64,000 bases of DNA from JADJPO01 sp963750395 (GCA_963750395.1 CAVVQM010000009.1:256831-320830), one strand, 5' to 3'; shown: positions 27,782 to 37,226, counted from the stretch's first letter. Notes: generated from the letters alone by a model not told the origin. Translations and numbers: made by a program.

Positions 27782-28345
27782 ATGGGGGGAGAAATCGTGG
27801 GCAGTGGTCATTTCACCCTGGACGAGACCCAGAGAGCCGTTCAGGAGCGGCTATCGGGGTTGGTCATCGATCACGGAGCGATGGCGGCGATCAGCAGCAT
27901 CTACCGGGCCGCGAACGCGATCCGCAATCACTTCGAGCGCGAGGTTCTCTCGGCGCACGGGCTGACCTGGACCGGCTGGGTGGTGATGTGGGTGATCTGG
28001 GTGTGGGGCAGCATCGAGTCCCGACACGTGGCCGCCGAGGCCGGGATCTCCAAGTCGACGCTGACCGGGGTGGTGTCCACCCTGCGCGCCCGCAACCTGG
28101 TGCGGCGCACCAACCACCCGCAGGACGGGCGACGCGTGGTACTCCGGCTGACCAGGAGCGGTCAGAACCTGATGGACACGCTGATGCCGCTGTTCAACGC
28201 CCAGGAGATGCACGCTCTGGCCGGGCTGACTCCCGAGCAGCGTTCGACCATGACCAACAGCCTCCAACGCATCGTCATCGACCTGACCGAGACCCGGGCC
28301 GGCGATCCGCCGGAAACCGTGGTCGGCCGAAAGCCGCACTCCTGA
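27782..28345 (+). CDS. MarR family transcriptional regulator
   Basis: A 187-residue winged-helix protein: IYRAANAIRNHFEREVLSAH (dimer helix), GLTWTGWVVMWVIWVWGSIE, then the recognition part HVAAEAGISKSTLTGVVSTL and wing NHPQDGRRVVLRLTRSGQNL, the typical MarR D-x-R-x wing. Start could be ATG 27782 or GTG 27797, the latter with ggggag just upstream. Its target and ligand are unknown; the flanking genes (LCP transferase and S51-like peptidase) are both co-directional. Confidence 0.85.
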   Translation: MGGEIVGSGHFTLDETQRAVQERLSGLVIDHGAMAAISSIYRAANAIRNHFEREVLSAHGLTWTGWVVMWVIWVWGSIESRHVAAEAGISKSTLTGVVSTLRARNLVRRTNHPQDGRRVVLRLTRSGQNLMDTLMPLFNAQEMHALAGLTPEQRSTMTNSLQRIVIDLTETRAGDPPETVVGRKPHS

Positions 28346-28385
28346 CCATCAGCGGCCTCCGTCACGAGAGCTCTAGTCTGCTCGG

Positions 28386-29084
28386 GTGAGCACAGGAGCG
28401 CTGCTGGTCCAGGGTGGCGCAGAGATGCAGCCCCCGTGTGTCGAGATGGACGACGAGTGGCTGGGGCTGGCGCCGCCAGGCCGCCTCGTCGTCGTGCTCG
28501 GTGCCGCCACTCCCGGCTCGGACCATGACCGTGCGGCCTCGAGGGCGCTCGGCTACTACGCGCGCTGGGACCGCGAGGCCGTGATCGCCCCACACCCGGG
28601 TGTCGATCCCGACGGCTGCGAGCGGCTCGTCCGCGGTGCCGCCGCCGTCGTCCTGCCCGGCGGCTCACCGAGCCGGTTGCTCGCTGCTCTCCTCGGTCGC
28701 GGCGGGCTGGTCGCCGCGGCGGTCATCGACGTGCTCCGCCTCGGGGCAGCGGTGAGCGGTGCCTCCGCGGGCGCCATGGTGCTGTGCGACCGGGTGTCCC
28801 TGCCGGACCGCTCCGGAGACGTCGTGGCGGGGCTCGGGCTGCTGCCCGGGCTCGTCGTGCCACACTTCCGGCGGTTCCCGACCGATGCCTGGCGCGACCC
28901 GGTCCGGAGCCAGGGCGTCGAGACCCCGCGGTGGGGCCTCCCGGAGGCGGGCGGTGCCCTGATCGTCGACGGCTCGGTCCGCGCCGTCGGTGCCGGTCCG
29001 TGCGAGCTCGACCACTCCGGCACCCACATCCCGGTCCCGCGCACCGCGACACCCCTGGACGACCTCCTCAGATCCCCCCGGTGA
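28386..29084 (+). CDS. Type 1 glutamine amidotransferase-like / peptidase S51-like protein
   Basis: A 232-residue alpha/beta protein. The nucleophile elbow is GASAGAMVLCDRV, in which serine takes the position used by cyanophycinase and dipeptidase E (family S51). Upstream strands are LVVVLGAATPGS and AAVVLPGGSPSRLLAAL, and LPGLVVPHFRRFP supplies a candidate histidine. Start GTG 28386. The 3' end overlaps the convergent SDR gene by 17 bp. Substrate unknown; probably a small-peptide hydrolase. Confidence 0.8.
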   Translation: MSTGALLVQGGAEMQPPCVEMDDEWLGLAPPGRLVVVLGAATPGSDHDRAASRALGYYARWDREAVIAPHPGVDPDGCERLVRGAAAVVLPGGSPSRLLAALLGRGGLVAAAVIDVLRLGAAVSGASAGAMVLCDRVSLPDRSGDVVAGLGLLPGLVVPHFRRFPTDAWRDPVRSQGVETPRWGLPEAGGALIVDGSVRAVGAGPCELDHSGTHIPVPRTATPLDDLLRSPR

Positions 29085-29859
29085 GCGTGATGCCGCCGTC
29101 CACGACGATCTGCTGGCCGGTGATCCAGGACGCGTCGTCGGAGAGCAGGAAGGCCACGGCCCCGGCGACGTCGCCCGGCTCGCCGAGGCGCCGCAGCGGG
29201 TAGGCGGCCGCCACCTGCTCCTCGCGGCCCTCGTACAGGGCGGCCGCGAAACGGGTCCTGACCACGGCCGGGGCGACCGCGTTGACCCGCGTGCGCGGGC
29301 CCAGTTCAGCGGCGAGCTCGGCCGTGAGGTGGGTCATCATCGCCTTGGAGGCGCCGTACATGGCGATCCCGGGAGCCGGCCTGAGCCCGGCCACGGAGGA
29401 CACGTTGACGACCGCGCCGCCGTGCTCGCGCATCCAGGCCGCGTGCACGGCCTGGGTCCACGCGAGGGCGCTGAGACAGTTGACCTCGACGATCTTCCGG
29501 GCGGCGGCCAGGTCGAGGCCCATGAGCGGCCCGTAGACCGGGTTGATCCCGGCATTGTTCACCAGAAGGTCCAGGCTGCCGAAGGTCTCGAGCGCGACCC
29601 CCACCACGGCGTCGCGGTGCTCGACGTCGTCCACCGCACCCGCGACGGCCACGGCGTGGGCCGACCCGCCGAGATGTGCCACGGCCTCGTCGAGCGCCTC
29701 CTGTCGACGGGCGGTGAGCACGACCCTGCCGCCCTCGGCGACGATCCGCTCGGCGATGCCCAATCCGATCCCGCGGCTGGCCCCCGTGACCACTGCGGTG
29801 CGATCGGTCAGCCGGCGCCCGCCGGGCCCGGCGAACTCAACGGTCTCTGGCATGGCCAC
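29068..29859 (-). CDS. SDR family oxidoreductase (FabG-like)
   Basis: A 263-residue classical SDR: TGASRGIG cofactor loop, LVNNAG, catalytic serine in VVNVSSVAG and YGASKAM active site, ending DDASWITGQQIVVDGGITLT. An Arg pair after strand 2 (TARRQEALDE) suggests NADP(H). Start ATG 29859 or 29853. Substrate unknown. Tail-to-tail with the S51-like gene with a 17-bp overlap. Confidence 0.9.
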   Translation of the reverse strand: MAMPETVEFAGPGGRRLTDRTAVVTGASRGIGLGIAERIVAEGGRVVLTARRQEALDEAVAHLGGSAHAVAVAGAVDDVEHRDAVVGVALETFGSLDLLVNNAGINPVYGPLMGLDLAAARKIVEVNCLSALAWTQAVHAAWMREHGGAVVNVSSVAGLRPAPGIAMYGASKAMMTHLTAELAAELGPRTRVNAVAPAVVRTRFAAALYEGREEQVAAAYPLRRLGEPGDVAGAVAFLLSDDASWITGQQIVVDGGITLTGGI

Positions 29860-29940
29860 CCCGGCATCCGCTGTCCACGAGCGTTCGCTCGACGGGCAGA
29901 CTGACCGAGCACAGGTGCCGACGTCAACGCAGTCGGGTGC

Positions 29941-31905
29941 TCAGCGACCGGCCCAGCGCACCTGGACGCGCTGCTCGGTCAGGGCCTTCTCCGCCTCGTC
30001 CAGGATCTCCTGGGCGGTGCCGACCACGGAGATGACCACCGTGCGCAGGCGCAGCGGCCGGGTGAGCTCGTACGCGCCGTCGGTCGCGGCGTCCACCTGC
30101 TCGACGAGCCGACCCGCGACCACCGCGGCGTCCTCGGGCTCGGTGGCCGCCAGCAGCACCGCCAGGACGTCCTCGCTGAACCGGTAGGGCACGTCCCCGA
30201 CGCGCAGCCCGGCCGCAAGGGTACCGGCGACCAGGGACATGGCCTCGTCGGCTTGCTCCTGATCGCACTCCATGCGCATCCGGGCCAGGCCCTCAACCTC
30301 GGCGACCAGCAGGCTGACCGGCATGCCGTGCTCGTCGTAGGTGCGCACGGCAGCCTGCAGATCGTGGATCAGACGGGACTGCGGCGCCAAACCGGTCACC
30401 TCGTCGGCCTCGCCCTCCTCGCGGCGGATCGCCCCGCGACGGGTCAGGGAGTCCAGGCGTGTCCCGGCGAGGCGGGCCGCACGGTCGAACAGACCCTCCT
30501 CGAGTTCGGTGAACGGGTGGTTGCCGGCCCGACGGGCGACCAGCACGCCCGCCCAGGCGCCGGCACTGGCGATCGGGACGGCGAGCAGCGCCGTCGCCGC
30601 GCCATCGGCCAGCGGGTCCCCGTCGAGGACCTGGCGGACCGGGGCGCCGAGGTGGATCAGGGCGGCCAGGGTCCGGGGCCCCCACATGAGCCCGCCGTCG
30701 GGGTCGATGGCCAGCACCCGGGGGCCCTCGGGGCTGCGCACGACGAAGGCGACGGAGTCGGCCTGCAGCAGATCCCCGCACTCCTCGGTCACCACGCGGG
30801 CGACAGCGGTCCGGTCCTCGGCCGCTTCCAGCCGATCGCCGATGGCGACCAGGGCCTGCTGCTGGACGGCGCTGAGCCGGCCGGGCGTGCGCTGGGCGGG
30901 GACGACCGCCTCGATCTCGTACTCGTCCTGCTCGATCTCGTACTCGTCCTGCTCGATCTCGTACTCGTCCTGCTCGATCTCGTATTCGCCCTGCTCGATC
31001 TCGTACTCGTCCTGCTCGATCTCGAGAACGACCGGCGCGTCGAACTCATCCTCGATCAGGACCGGCTCGTCGGCGGGCTCCTCGGGGACAGGCTCGGGAT
31101 CGGGCTCCGGGGTCGCCGCGAGCCACCACCCCTCGCCCTCCTCGGACCCGGACTCCGTGCGCTGCCCCGACAGTTCGAGGTCCTGCCACTCCTCGTCCTG
31201 CCAGTCGATGCCGTAGAAGGCGCTGGCGCGGACGTGCCCCCCGGATGCGTTCAGGACCTCGACCTCGGTCACCGCGTGGGCCGCGAGCACGGCGACGCCC
31301 TCGTCGTCCATGGCGTCGTCATCGAACGTCTCGTCCACCACATCGTCCTGGGCCGACTCGCGGGTCTCGGCAGGCCCGCCGACCGCGTCGATCGACTCAT
31401 CGATCGGCTCCTCGACCGGCTCCTCGACCGGCTCCTCGATCGACTCATCGACCGCGACGGTCAGCAGCGCCTCGGCGTCCGGTCCCGACGAGGTCTCCTC
31501 GGACCGCGAGGGCGTGCTGCGGTGGCGGCCCGGAGCGCTCATCGGGTGCTCGTCGCCCAGCATCCCGATCAGGGCCTGGGCCTCCTCGTCGAGTTCGAGC
31601 GGCCCCTCCGCCGGCTGGTGCTTGGCCGGCAGCACGTCGATGGCGGCGATCGGCTCGACCATCAACGGCTCCGTCGGCATCGGGTGGCCGAGGCCGGCCA
31701 TCAGCAGCGCCTCACGCGGGGTGGCACCGTCCAGCCGCGCGTGGCGTCGCCGCAGGAGGGGACGGGCCCCCCACAGCAGGACCATCACGACCACCAGGAC
31801 GACGACGGCGGCGAGGAACGTCCGCTGTTCGGTCACCGAGGTGACTGCCGGCGCGGTGAAGGGCGACCCCTGACGGGATCCGGACAACGAGACGAGGGCA
31901 TGCAC
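29941..31905 (-). CDS. Membrane-anchored GAF protein with degenerate GGDEF domain
   Basis: About 654 residues: one membrane segment (TFLAAVVVLVVVMVLLWGA), then a long acidic disordered region with EEPVEEPVEEP and five tandem copies of a 7-residue unit (EIEQDEY). A GAF domain follows (about residues 345-490: ALVAIGDRLEAAEDRTAVAR, LLAVPIASAGAWAGVLVARR), then a GGDEF-fold domain (about 495-650). Where active cyclases have GGDEF this one has SEDVL (RFSEDVLAVLLAA), so synthesis of c-di-GMP is not expected. The upstream inhibitory-site motif R-x-x-D (RVGD) is kept five residues before it. A c-di-GMP-sensing or scaffold role is inferred. Start may instead be GTG 31836. Confidence 0.75.
   Translation of the reverse strand: MHALVSLSGSRQGSPFTAPAVTSVTEQRTFLAAVVVLVVVMVLLWGARPLLRRRHARLDGATPREALLMAGLGHPMPTEPLMVEPIAAIDVLPAKHQPAEGPLELDEEAQALIGMLGDEHPMSAPGRHRSTPSRSEETSSGPDAEALLTVAVDESIEEPVEEPVEEPIDESIDAVGGPAETRESAQDDVVDETFDDDAMDDEGVAVLAAHAVTEVEVLNASGGHVRASAFYGIDWQDEEWQDLELSGQRTESGSEEGEGWWLAATPEPDPEPVPEEPADEPVLIEDEFDAPVVLEIEQDEYEIEQGEYEIEQDEYEIEQDEYEIEQDEYEIEAVVPAQRTPGRLSAVQQQALVAIGDRLEAAEDRTAVARVVTEECGDLLQADSVAFVVRSPEGPRVLAIDPDGGLMWGPRTLAALIHLGAPVRQVLDGDPLADGAATALLAVPIASAGAWAGVLVARRAGNHPFTELEEGLFDRAARLAGTRLDSLTRRGAIRREEGEADEVTGLAPQSRLIHDLQAAVRTYDEHGMPVSLLVAEVEGLARMRMECDQEQADEAMSLVAGTLAAGLRVGDVPYRFSEDVLAVLLAATEPEDAAVVAGRLVEQVDAATDGAYELTRPLRLRTVVISVVGTAQEILDEAEKALTEQRVQVRWAGR
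30910..31025 (-). repeat. 21-bp tandem repeat coding EIEQDEY
   Basis: Five units of ctcgatctcgtactcgtcctg from 30910 to 31014, plus a partial sixth. The fourth unit has two changes (tattcgccctg). Copies are in frame and give the acidic heptad in the GAF/GGDEF-like protein. Near-identity of units implies recent slippage or expansion, so length may vary between strains. Confidence 0.9.
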
Positions 31906-31954
31906 GGATCAGTCATCGGCACCCGGATCGCGGTGGTGAAGTCCCCCGTTCGGA

Positions 31955-33193
31955 TCAGCCCACCAGGACTGTCACGGTGTGGATCGCCAGCCCCACCAGG
32001 CCACCGACCACGGTTCCGTTGATCCGGATGAACTGCAGGTCCCGACCGACGTGCAACTCGATCCGGCGGGAGGCCTCCTCGCCGTCCCAGCGCTGCACCG
32101 TCTCCGAGATCACGGTGACGACCTCGTCCCGGTAGCTGGTGACCAGGTGAGCCGCACCCTCGACCGCGTAACCGTCCAACCGGGTCTGCAGGTCGGCGTC
32201 GGTGACCAGCCGCTGCCCGAAGGACTGGACGGCGTCCACCGTGCGGCGCCGCAGGTCGCTGTCCGGATCGTCGACCGCGTCCTCGATCGAGGCGCGGACC
32301 GTCGTCCACAGCTGCGCCAGCGCCCCTCGCACGTCCGGGTGGGCCAGCAGCCGGTCGCGGAAGGCGTCGGCCTTGGCCTGCACCCCGGCGTCGTGCTGCA
32401 GGTCGCCGGCGAACTCGACGATCACGTCGTCCAACGCCTTGCGGAACCGGTGGTGCGGGTCGGCCCGGACGTCGGCGGCGAACCGCAGGGCCTCCGTGTA
32501 GGCGCGCTGCGCCACCCTCTGGTCGACCCAGGACGGCGTCCACGCCGGCGCGCGCTCGAGCACCAACCGCACCATGACGGCTTCGTGCTCGCTGAGCCAG
32601 CTGTGCAGGTGATCGACGATCACGTCGACCAGCCGGAGATGCGCGCCGTCGGCGACGATCCGCGCCAGCAGCCGGCCGGCCGGTGGCCCCCAGGGGCGGC
32701 GCAGCACCTTGTCGAAGAAGACCTCCTCGAGCACGGAGACGACCGTCTCGTCGCGCATCACCGTCAGTGCGCCGCGCGCCAGGCTGGCCAGCTCCGCCGT
32801 CGCCCGCTCCGCGTGCGCGCGATCGCTGAGCCAGATCCCGCTCCGGTGGGAGATCCGGGCCCCCGCGACCTTGTTCCGCACGATGTCCTCGGCGAGGAAC
32901 TGGTCGGCGACGAAGTCCTGCAGGTTGCGCCCGAGAGCGTCCTTGCGGGTGGGGATGATCGCCGTGTGCGGGATCGGCAGACCCAGCGGATGCCGGAACA
33001 GCGCCGTGACCGCGAACCAGTCGGCGACGGCACCGACCATCGCGGCCTCCGCCGCGCTGTTGACGAATCCGAGCCAACCGGAGTGCCGCCCGGGCAGGGT
33101 CAGGACGTAGACCAGGGCCGCCAGACCCAGCAGGGCCGTGGCGACCAGCTTCATCCGCCGCAGATTGGAGCGGCGGAGGGTGTCGGCGTCCAT
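31955..33193 (-). CDS. DUF445 family membrane-associated protein
   Basis: A 412-residue DUF445 protein. N-terminal membrane segment KLVATALLGLAALVYVLTL, then the family block AAMVGAVADWFAVTALFRHPLG and IIPTRKDALGRNLQDFVAD. A long helical middle follows, then the closing FIRINGTVVGGLVGLAIHTV with a C-terminal membrane helix. Function unknown; the topology suggests a coiled-coil body held by membrane helices at both ends. Same direction as the GAF/GGDEF-like gene, 49 bp upstream of it; divergent from the subtilase gene. Confidence 0.88.
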   Translation of the reverse strand: MDADTLRRSNLRRMKLVATALLGLAALVYVLTLPGRHSGWLGFVNSAAEAAMVGAVADWFAVTALFRHPLGLPIPHTAIIPTRKDALGRNLQDFVADQFLAEDIVRNKVAGARISHRSGIWLSDRAHAERATAELASLARGALTVMRDETVVSVLEEVFFDKVLRRPWGPPAGRLLARIVADGAHLRLVDVIVDHLHSWLSEHEAVMVRLVLERAPAWTPSWVDQRVAQRAYTEALRFAADVRADPHHRFRKALDDVIVEFAGDLQHDAGVQAKADAFRDRLLAHPDVRGALAQLWTTVRASIEDAVDDPDSDLRRRTVDAVQSFGQRLVTDADLQTRLDGYAVEGAAHLVTSYRDEVVTVISETVQRWDGEEASRRIELHVGRDLQFIRINGTVVGGLVGLAIHTVTVLVG

Positions 33194-33342
33194 GTCTCAT
33201 GGTTTCACGCACCAGCTCGGCCGGTCGTTCCCGAATGACGCCGGCCGCCCTCGGCCGGCCACTGGCAGACCGCCGCTCAACCGTTGGGGTGACGCGGCCG
33301 ATCGCCGAATTGCGGACGTGATCATGCAATTCATGTCACTGT

Positions 33343-35472
33343 ATGCATGTGATTAGGCACTCTCAGTTGATCCGGCGGGGTTCAGCGTGGACCCGGCCCG
33401 TGCAACTGGGTGCGCTGATCACCGCGGTGCTGGCCTCGACCTCCGGCTGCGCGGTGGCCGACCAGAGCATCCACTCGGCCCTGCTGGAGACGCAGGCCTC
33501 GCCGACCGCCGCGATCGCGGCCACCCCGATCCCGACCGCCGAGCCCCCGGCTGCCGCGTCCGCGACCGGAACCTCCGCGACCGGCGCCTCCGAGGCCGGC
33601 GCCTCCGAGACCGGCACCTCCTCGACCTCCCGGCCCACGATCATCCCGCCGGCCGCCCGGATCGCCGGGACCGGGGAGCCCGACCCGAGCGGATCGTCGT
33701 CGTCGACGACCCACCCGGCAGCCGATGCGACCAGCGATGCGACCACCGATACCCCGGTCGAGGCGAGGCCCGAGGCGGCGACCGAGGCCGAGCCGGACGC
33801 CTGGGCCGAACCCCTGCGCGAGCGTCCCCAGCCCACAGTCGAGGAGGTGGTCGAGGAGGTGCCCGAGCGCGGCTCGGTGGACCTGGTCACCGTCCGCGAC
33901 ATCGACGACCGGCCGGTGGTCGCCTCCGTGACCGTCGCCGGTCGCGCCAACGCCCGGACCGTGGTCTCGGACGCCCTCGCCGACCCCGACGTCCTCGACG
34001 TCAGCGTCGCGGGCGTGGTCCGTGTCCAGGGAGCCGTCGATCCCTACCGGAGCGCGCAGTGGGGGATGACGCGGATGTCCGCCGAGCAGGTGTGGGCCGC
34101 CCAGCAGGGCAAGGGCGTGAAGGTCGCGGTCCTGGACACCGGCGTCGACGGCTCGCACTCCGACCTCGCCGGCGTGGTCCTGCCGGGCAGTGACCTGGTC
34201 TCCGGCGGCAACGGCACGTCCGATCCGCACGGCCACGGCACCCACGTCGCCGGGGTGATCGCCGCGGTGGCGAACAACGGCATCGGCGTCGCCGGACTGG
34301 CCCAGGGTGCGCGGATCCTGCCGGTCCGGGTTCTCGGCGCCGACGGCACGGGGACCGACGCCGACGTGGCCCGGGGCATCGTCTGGGCGGTGGCCGCGGG
34401 CGCCCAAGTGATCAACATGTCGGTCGGATCGCCCGACTACTCCGCCGCCGAGGACGCCGCGGTGGCGTACGCGATCCAGCAGGGCGTCGTCGTGGTCAGC
34501 GCCGCCGGGAACCTGCGCAAGCAGGGCAACCCGGCGGTCTATCCGGCGGCCTTCCCCTCGGTGATCGGGGTCGGCGCGAGCGACACCTCGGATCGAACGG
34601 CAACGTTCTCGAGCACCGGTCCCGGTGTCGACCTCGTCGCCCCCGGGATGGACATCGTCTCCACCTATCCGCCGAACACCTACGCGTACATGGACGGCAC
34701 GTCGATGTCGACGCCCTTCGTCTCCGCCACCGCCGCGCTGATCCGGGCCGCCGCCCCGAACACGGACGTCGCCCAGGTCTCGGCGATCCTGACCCGGACG
34801 GCCAAGGACCTCGCGCCCGCCGGTCGGGACGACGCCAGCGGTCACGGCCTGGCGCAGCCGGTGCAGGCGCTGACCCTGGCCCGCCAGGTCGCCACCGGCT
34901 CCGTCGTCCTGCCCGGCTCGACGAGCTCGGCGGCGCCGAGCATCTTGGCCGTGACCTCGGCGCCGTCCCGAAGCAGGTACCAGTCCCTGGCCCGCGTGAC
35001 GTTCCGACTGACCGTCTCCGGCCGGCCCCTGAACCGGGCCCGGGTGACCATGTGCGTCGCGACGGCGCCACGCCAGAAATCGCGGTGCCTGACCCGCGCC
35101 ACGACCTCCTCCGGAACGGTCAGTCTCTCCGCGCGGGCCCTGGGCACCCTCACCTTCTCCGCCCGCTACGCCGGAACCGCCACGGTGGCCCCGACGGTCT
35201 CCCGGCCGGCGATCGTCGGGGTGCTGCCGCGCGTCCAGGTCCGGGCCGGTTCCCGGCTGCTCTCGCTCACCATGGGCCCGGTCGCCACCGGCGCTCGGAT
35301 CGTCCTGCAGCGCAAGATCGGTCCGCAGTGGCGATCGGTCACCTCCCGGCTGCTGCCCCCCAGCGGCCGACTCACCTTCACCCGGCTCGTCCGCTCCGCG
35401 CTCTACCGGGTCGCCCTTCCGGAGACCGACCGCACCGTGGCCGCGGTGAGCAGCACGGTCCGGATCCGCTGA
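33343..35472 (+). CDS. S8 family serine peptidase (subtilisin-like), secreted
   Basis: A 709-residue protein. A signal segment (VQLGALITAVLASTSGCAVA) includes a possible weak lipobox Cys, and a Thr/Ala/Ser-rich linker follows. The catalytic domain has Asp in VKVAVLDTGVDGSHSDLAG (about residue 265), His in GHGTHVAGVIAAVANNG (about 300), the oxyanion region SAAGNLRKQGNPAVYPAAFP, and Ser in DGTSMSTPFVSATAALIRAA (about 454). A beta-rich C-terminal region (about 530-709) resembles Ig-like attachment domains. Start ATG 33343 or GTG 33349. Likely extracellular protein turnover; no dedicated substrate visible. Confidence 0.9.
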   Translation: MHVIRHSQLIRRGSAWTRPVQLGALITAVLASTSGCAVADQSIHSALLETQASPTAAIAATPIPTAEPPAAASATGTSATGASEAGASETGTSSTSRPTIIPPAARIAGTGEPDPSGSSSSTTHPAADATSDATTDTPVEARPEAATEAEPDAWAEPLRERPQPTVEEVVEEVPERGSVDLVTVRDIDDRPVVASVTVAGRANARTVVSDALADPDVLDVSVAGVVRVQGAVDPYRSAQWGMTRMSAEQVWAAQQGKGVKVAVLDTGVDGSHSDLAGVVLPGSDLVSGGNGTSDPHGHGTHVAGVIAAVANNGIGVAGLAQGARILPVRVLGADGTGTDADVARGIVWAVAAGAQVINMSVGSPDYSAAEDAAVAYAIQQGVVVVSAAGNLRKQGNPAVYPAAFPSVIGVGASDTSDRTATFSSTGPGVDLVAPGMDIVSTYPPNTYAYMDGTSMSTPFVSATAALIRAAAPNTDVAQVSAILTRTAKDLAPAGRDDASGHGLAQPVQALTLARQVATGSVVLPGSTSSAAPSILAVTSAPSRSRYQSLARVTFRLTVSGRPLNRARVTMCVATAPRQKSRCLTRATTSSGTVSLSARALGTLTFSARYAGTATVAPTVSRPAIVGVLPRVQVRAGSRLLSLTMGPVATGARIVLQRKIGPQWRSVTSRLLPPSGRLTFTRLVRSALYRVALPETDRTVAAVSSTVRIR

Positions 35473-35515
35473 AGCAACCGCCCGGATCCCCCGGACGCAT
35501 GGGAGCATCTGCGAT

Positions 35516-36709
35516 GTGACCCCAGCTCGGCGAGGCTCGCATGCCGCACCAGTGCGACCCCACTGGGCACGTCGCATCCTGACCGCGATCGGCGTCGTGG
35601 TGCTGCTGGTCGGCGGCGGCACGCTGGTCGCGCTGAAGGTGCTTCAGGGCAACATCCGCACCCAGGACCTCACGCCGATGCTGGGCTCGGACCGGCCCTC
35701 GCAGGCCCCGGTCAACCCGGACGGCGGTCGCCCGATCACGGTGCTGGTCATGGGGTCGGACTCCCGGGAGGGCGAGAACTCCTTCATCGGCGGCGGCACG
35801 GAGACCGGGGCCAAATCGGACACCACGCTCGTCGTGCACCTTGCGGCCGACCGCAGCTGGGCGAGCGCCGTGAGCATCCCGCGGGATTCGATCGTCGAGG
35901 TGCCCGACTGCACGGACCCGTCGACCGGTGCGGTCGAGGCCGGCTCGCGGCGGATCTTCAACGACGCGTTCACGACGGGCGGGCCCGCCTGCACGATCAA
36001 GACCGTGGAGGAGCTCACCGGGCTACGGATCGATCACTGGGTGGTGGTCGACTTCACCGGGTTCACCAAGGTCGTCGACGCGCTCGGCACGGTGCCGATC
36101 TGTCTGGCCGAACCGGTCAACGACACCAAGCACAACATCCACCTCCCGGCCGGACGCAGCGAGGTGGACGGCACGACCGCGCTGTCGTACGTGCGCGAGC
36201 GCTACACCCTCGGCGACGGCGGCGACCTCGGCCGGATCGACCGGCAACAGGCCTTCCTGTCCTCGGTGCTGCAGAAGGCGACCAGCGCCGGGACCCTGGC
36301 CAACCCCGCCCGCACCTACGCCTTCCTGGACGCGGTGACCAGTTCCCTGACCATGGATCCAGATCTGGCGAGCCTGCCCCGCCTGGCCGCCTTCGCCCAG
36401 GACGTGCGAGAGGTCGGGCTGCAGCACATCCAGTTCATCACCGTCCCCAACGGCCCCGACCCGAATGACATCAACCGCCTGGTGTGGACCGATCAGGCCG
36501 CCGACCTGTGGACGGCGCTCGCCCAGGATCGCCGGGTCGACCTGGCGGGTGCCGACGACGGCGCGTCGAGCAGCCCGACCCCTACCACCCCCGCCTCCCC
36601 ATCGGAGGGCCCTTCGCCCGGGCCGTCGGTCGCACCCTCACCGACCCCCTCCGGCGTCGTCATCGACGGCGCCAGCGGTCGCAGCGCCGACACCGACATC
36701 TGCACCTGA
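35516..36709 (+). CDS. LCP (LytR-CpsA-Psr) family wall-polymer transferase
   Basis: A 397-residue single-pass membrane protein: membrane helix ILTAIGVVVLLVGGGTLVAL, then the LCP domain. The domain has ITVLVMGSDSREG and KSDTTLVVHLA, VSIPRDSIVEVPDC, VDFTGFTKVVDALG, and LSYVRERYTLGDGGDLGRID then RQQAFL. The Arg and Asp residues of the polyprenyl-pyrophosphate site are present. The tail is Pro/Ser/Thr-rich (SPTPTTPASPSEGPSPGPS). Start GTG 35516. Second LCP gene in the window; expected to attach a secondary polymer to peptidoglycan. Confidence 0.9.
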   Translation: MTPARRGSHAAPVRPHWARRILTAIGVVVLLVGGGTLVALKVLQGNIRTQDLTPMLGSDRPSQAPVNPDGGRPITVLVMGSDSREGENSFIGGGTETGAKSDTTLVVHLAADRSWASAVSIPRDSIVEVPDCTDPSTGAVEAGSRRIFNDAFTTGGPACTIKTVEELTGLRIDHWVVVDFTGFTKVVDALGTVPICLAEPVNDTKHNIHLPAGRSEVDGTTALSYVRERYTLGDGGDLGRIDRQQAFLSSVLQKATSAGTLANPARTYAFLDAVTSSLTMDPDLASLPRLAAFAQDVREVGLQHIQFITVPNGPDPNDINRLVWTDQAADLWTALAQDRRVDLAGADDGASSSPTPTTPASPSEGPSPGPSVAPSPTPSGVVIDGASGRSADTDICT

Positions 36710-36858
36710 CCCGGTCGGGCCCTGACCGATCGTGCCCTGACCCGATCGGGTGATGCCCACGGCTGCAATCGTACACACGTTCGACATCGGCCGTGGTGGT
36801 CGCCTATCGTGAGACCCGGGTCGAGACTCCATCGGACACGCACTCCGGAGGTCGACCC

Positions 36859-37164
36859 ATGACCAGCTCCCCCAGGATCTTCCGGGCCCCGCCGCAGGGG
36901 CCGGTGACCCACACCGACCATCCGATCGACGTGGTGGCGACCGTGCGCTGGTCGACGGGTGAGGTGACCGCCGTCCCGGCGACGGCGATCGCCTGGACCC
37001 GCCGGGAGGTGCAGATCACCTGGACGCCGCCGGGCGGCATCACCCGGACCGATTGGATCTCCGCCGGCGACGTGCGCCGAGCGGGCGGGCCCTCCCTGTC
37101 CCGCCCGGGCGCGACGCCCCTCGAACCGCCGCGAAGTACCACGCGTCGCCGCCCCCGGTGGTGA
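36859..37164 (+). CDS. Small basic protein of unknown function
   Basis: A 101-residue protein starting at ATG 36859 behind ggaggtcg. The core is two predicted beta hairpins: IDVVATVRWSTGEVTAVPAT and REVQITWTPPGGITRTDWIS. A basic, Pro-rich tail ends SRPGATPLEPPRSTTRRRPR. No membrane segment. I recognise the core only as a small actinobacterial hypothetical. The next gene starts 62 bp downstream, in the same direction. Confidence 0.6.
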   Translation: MTSSPRIFRAPPQGPVTHTDHPIDVVATVRWSTGEVTAVPATAIAWTRREVQITWTPPGGITRTDWISAGDVRRAGGPSLSRPGATPLEPPRSTTRRRPRW

Positions 37165-37226
37165 GGGGCGCCCCGAAGGACGTAACCTCGCACGGCGCCA
37201 TCTTTTCGCCTGGAGGGAGTCGACCG

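Noticed and set aside
25538..27811. A 757-codon minus-strand open frame
   Set aside because: It is the antisense shadow of the LCP gene; composition is Arg/Gly-rich with no family motifs.
30910..31025. A CRISPR-like array
   Set aside because: Units are contiguous 21-mers without spacers and lie in frame within a coding gene.
33382..35622. A 746-codon minus-strand open frame
   Set aside because: Antisense to the subtilase, which has a complete catalytic triad.
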